Positions 61,801-64,000 of a DNA stretch of 64,000 nt are shown here, piece by piece. This DNA comes from Hofstenia miamia (taxonomy: Eukaryota > Xenacoelomorpha > Acoela). The stretch is from the NCBI GenBank assembly GCA_004352715.1, contig SCFE01000036.1, forward strand, positions 1,897,002 through 1,961,001, given 5' to 3'. Under the pieces are notes generated by a model. It did not search any database, was not told where the DNA came from, and saw only the letters and a list, made by a program, of their open reading frames with translations. Positions within the stretch are counted from its first letter, which is position 1. Each line of letters starts with the position of its first letter. Made by a program: the position numbers and the translations under genes.

Positions 61801-63175
61801 CAGTGCCGGACATTGATTTGGCAATTCTTCATTTCGGCATGTTCTACTTCTTTTTAGCAAAACCCAACTAAATATATAATAGTAATTGGGGGTAAAAACC
61901 CATATTCATCTTTTTTTAGGTAAAAAAAATTTTAATAAGAACTTTATAGAAAAAATATTCACTTTTTTCAGGATCGTGTCGGACATTGGTTTGACAACTA
62001 AGAGCAAAATATAATAAATACTATTTTTAATAGTCTGTAATCTTACCTTTCCGCTCAATAGCACTCATACATCGTTTATTCATGCTTTTTATGACCATTG
62101 TAACATATTTTTGACTTAAATTATCACAGGAAAGTCCAATTTGGGCCATCAATTTCTCTTTACTTGAAAATTGTCTTCCACCACTATAAACATCTTGTAC
62201 TAGCGGCGACCAAACGTTTTCAATTGGATTAAGGTTAGGACTAAGTGATGGCTAATAGAAAACGTCAATTCCCTGTTCTTCCCATTACTGAACCACCACC
62301 ACTATGACGTTTTGAATAGTACTGAGGTTCTTTCCGTAGATCGTGCCAATAGAACTGGCAGCCATCAGGACCATCCAATTAAACTTCTTCTGGTTGGTAA
62401 AAGCCACATTATCCCAGTTAGTGTTCTGTATTAGGTTATTCTTGGTAAATTTAACTCGTTTCTTTCTATGCTTAGATGTTAATTTTGGTGTCGATTTTCT
62501 TTTCATGTACATTGAATTTTTTGCTTCACTGAGTATTCTACGGACATGCCGTGCACTCACAGTAACATCCAAATCGTGTTTAGTCTTTGTACATGAATTT
62601 CCAGTGTTCGATGCCTCTCTAATGATTATTCTTTTCTCACGAGTAATGAGAACAGGCTTCTTTCCTCACATAGATGGTCGTTTTTTTCCATTTTCTCGTT
62701 TCAAAAATGAACTAATACATGTAGTTGATGCTTGTCGATTAATTTTTGTAGCAATGCATTTCTGAGACAATCCAGCTTCAAAATATGCTTTAATTTTTGT
62801 TTTTTCGTCGTGGGAAAGTTCTGGAGCGGAACCGATTTTTGATGATTAATTATAGTTTTCTGCGAGTTGTAGCACAAATTAAAAAAGTGCTCCAGGTATT
62901 TAAAATTGCGCTACATAATAGTTTATATAAAAAAAGTAAAGTTTATTGAAGTTTGTGTTTATTTTAATGGCTATATATTTTTAATTGTCATACCAATGTC
63001 CGGCACGATCCTGAAAAAATTGAATATTTTTCTATTAAGTTCTTATTAAAAAGTTTTTTACCTAAAATAAAGTTAAATATGGGTTTTTACCAATACTAAT
63101 ATTTTTGGTCGGTTTTTGCTAAAAAGAAGTAGAACATGCTGAAATGAAAAATTGCCAAGTCAATGTCCAGCACTG
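61801..63175 (-). mobile_element. Tc1-type transposon with long double terminal repeats
   Basis: TA (61799-61800 and 63176-63177) flanks inverted repeats about 190 bases long, starting CAGTGCCGGACATTG on the left and CAGTGCTGGACATTG inward from the right. Each arm holds the GGACATTG motif twice in the same orientation, at the tip and about 180 bases inward (61979 and 63001). This is the IR/DR layout known from some Tc1 elements, where each motif is a transposase binding site. A broken transposase lies between. Confidence 0.85.
62028..62845 (-). pseudogene. Tc1-type transposase, internally deleted
   Basis: The N-terminal paired-type helix-turn-helix part (LSHDEKTKIKAYFEAGLSQK) reads from about 62845 without an ATG in place. 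TGA stands at 62666-62668. VSARHVRRILSEA and KLTSKHRKKRVKFTKNN follow. WDNVAFTNQKKFN matches the W..V.FSDEKKF motif, but the catalytic aspartate is asparagine. Near 62280 the frame stops, and the next readable part is LSPNLNPIENVWSPL, which has the glutamate region. The block between, with the second aspartate, is missing. Inactive. Confidence 0.8.
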
Positions 63176-63177
63176 TA

Positions 63178-64000
63178 TATCACTTTCAAAACTTAAAAAA
63201 GTGAAACAGTTTGGTAACGTGACGAGAAAAAATTAAAAAATAAATTACTCCAAAGCAATGATCTACTATTTACTGATTTGCATTTCTAGTAGACTCTATG
63301 ATAGCAGTATATGAGATGATTGGAACTTTGGGTGAAGTGATTCTATACTAATATTGATGGTTCAAACCATAAATGTTTCTGAATTATTTATTATTGTTGG
63401 TTGTTGCTCCAGTAGTGGCTGTTCAAATTAATGCAAAATTCATTGAATACATTTTTCCAAAGTTGTTTGATGTTCAATTTTTACATGAATATATGTTTAT
63501 TTTAAAAAATAATAAATTATATATGTCTTCAAGAAAGTTTACGATGAATTTATTTATTGAATTACGGATTATAGATGACTATTAATAGCTTAGTATTTAA
63601 ATAAAAGCATCAGAAATAAACAACATAAAATGCACAAGATACTTTAATCTAACTTAAGTATGTTGAATTACAAGCATTGTACATTAGACAATTCTACAAA
63701 AACCAAAATATAAATTTTTCAGTGGATTTATTTGAAATAATTAGATATAAATTTTACTAAGAAACCAAACAACAGTTATATCATAGAATGGGAGTAGAAT
63801 ATTTTTGAATTAAGAAGCTATTTGCATAAATTGTCCAAAGCAAACAGGTTCTTGTGAATTTTTGCATTGATCTATGAGGGCCTTAATTTTCAAGCCTAGC
63901 CCAAAATCACAGAAACTGGCCCAAATCCAGCATCGCAGAATTGGCATTGTGCCGATTTCTTACACCCAAACTGAGCCCGATTAAAAAATATCAATGATTC
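63178..64000. other. AT-rich end of window, no convincing gene
   Basis: A 70-codon frame at 63373-63585 has a hydrophobic start but no recognised relative and AT-driven composition. It was not called. Confidence 0.4.

Noticed and set aside
1-64000. CRISPR array or bacterial-type operon
   Set aside because: No regular repeat-spacer pattern or closely packed operon is present; introns and LINEs show a eukaryotic genome.

Overview
This is a stretch of an AT-rich eukaryotic, almost certainly invertebrate animal, genome. The evidence is GT-AG introns in two widely conserved animal genes, several clades of LINE retrotransposon, Tc1, mariner and piggyBac DNA transposons, and a Penelope-type remnant. 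The species cannot be named from sequence alone. The assembly has gaps at about 2240-3239, 21740-21987, 22773-22793 and 30164-31010, and single N joins at 699, 8253, 17470 and 57510. At least three joins are flanked by repeated sequence that looks like an assembly artefact.

Two host genes are fully reconstructed. On the minus strand, 11033-24459 is a 16-exon Sly1/SCFD1 gene (Sec1/Munc18 family, 631 residues) for ER-Golgi vesicle fusion. On the plus strand, 38259-43537 is a 4-exon PPIE/cyclophilin E gene (RRM plus peptidyl-prolyl isomerase, 311 residues) of the spliceosome. They are independent housekeeping genes. Both carry the same 15-base splice-acceptor-like string at or near the start codon, which hints at spliced-leader trans-splicing.

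Nearly everything else recognisable is mobile DNA. Region 1-8.25 kb holds direct and inverted copies of a foldback-like element with tandem repeats near its ends. 8.4-10.9 kb holds two LINE remnants. The SCFD1 introns hold a hAT-like miniature element and a mariner. 25.8-36.9 kb is a LINE graveyard with nested insertions, including one LINE with the CCHC knuckle of the R2/R4 group. Intron 3 of PPIE contains a piggyBac element with another small inverted-repeat element nested inside. 44.5-50.8 kb has a 576-codon LINE ORF and several relatives. 51-58.7 kb is AT-rich with no convincing gene. 58.8-63.2 kb has a degraded RT, a Penelope-like GIY-YIG remnant and a Tc1 element with double (IR/DR-type) terminal repeats. 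I found no tRNA, rRNA or CRISPR, and no convincing new multi-gene system. The least explained structures are the foldback element and the inverted GTTCGTA arrays around the 30.2-31.0 kb gap.
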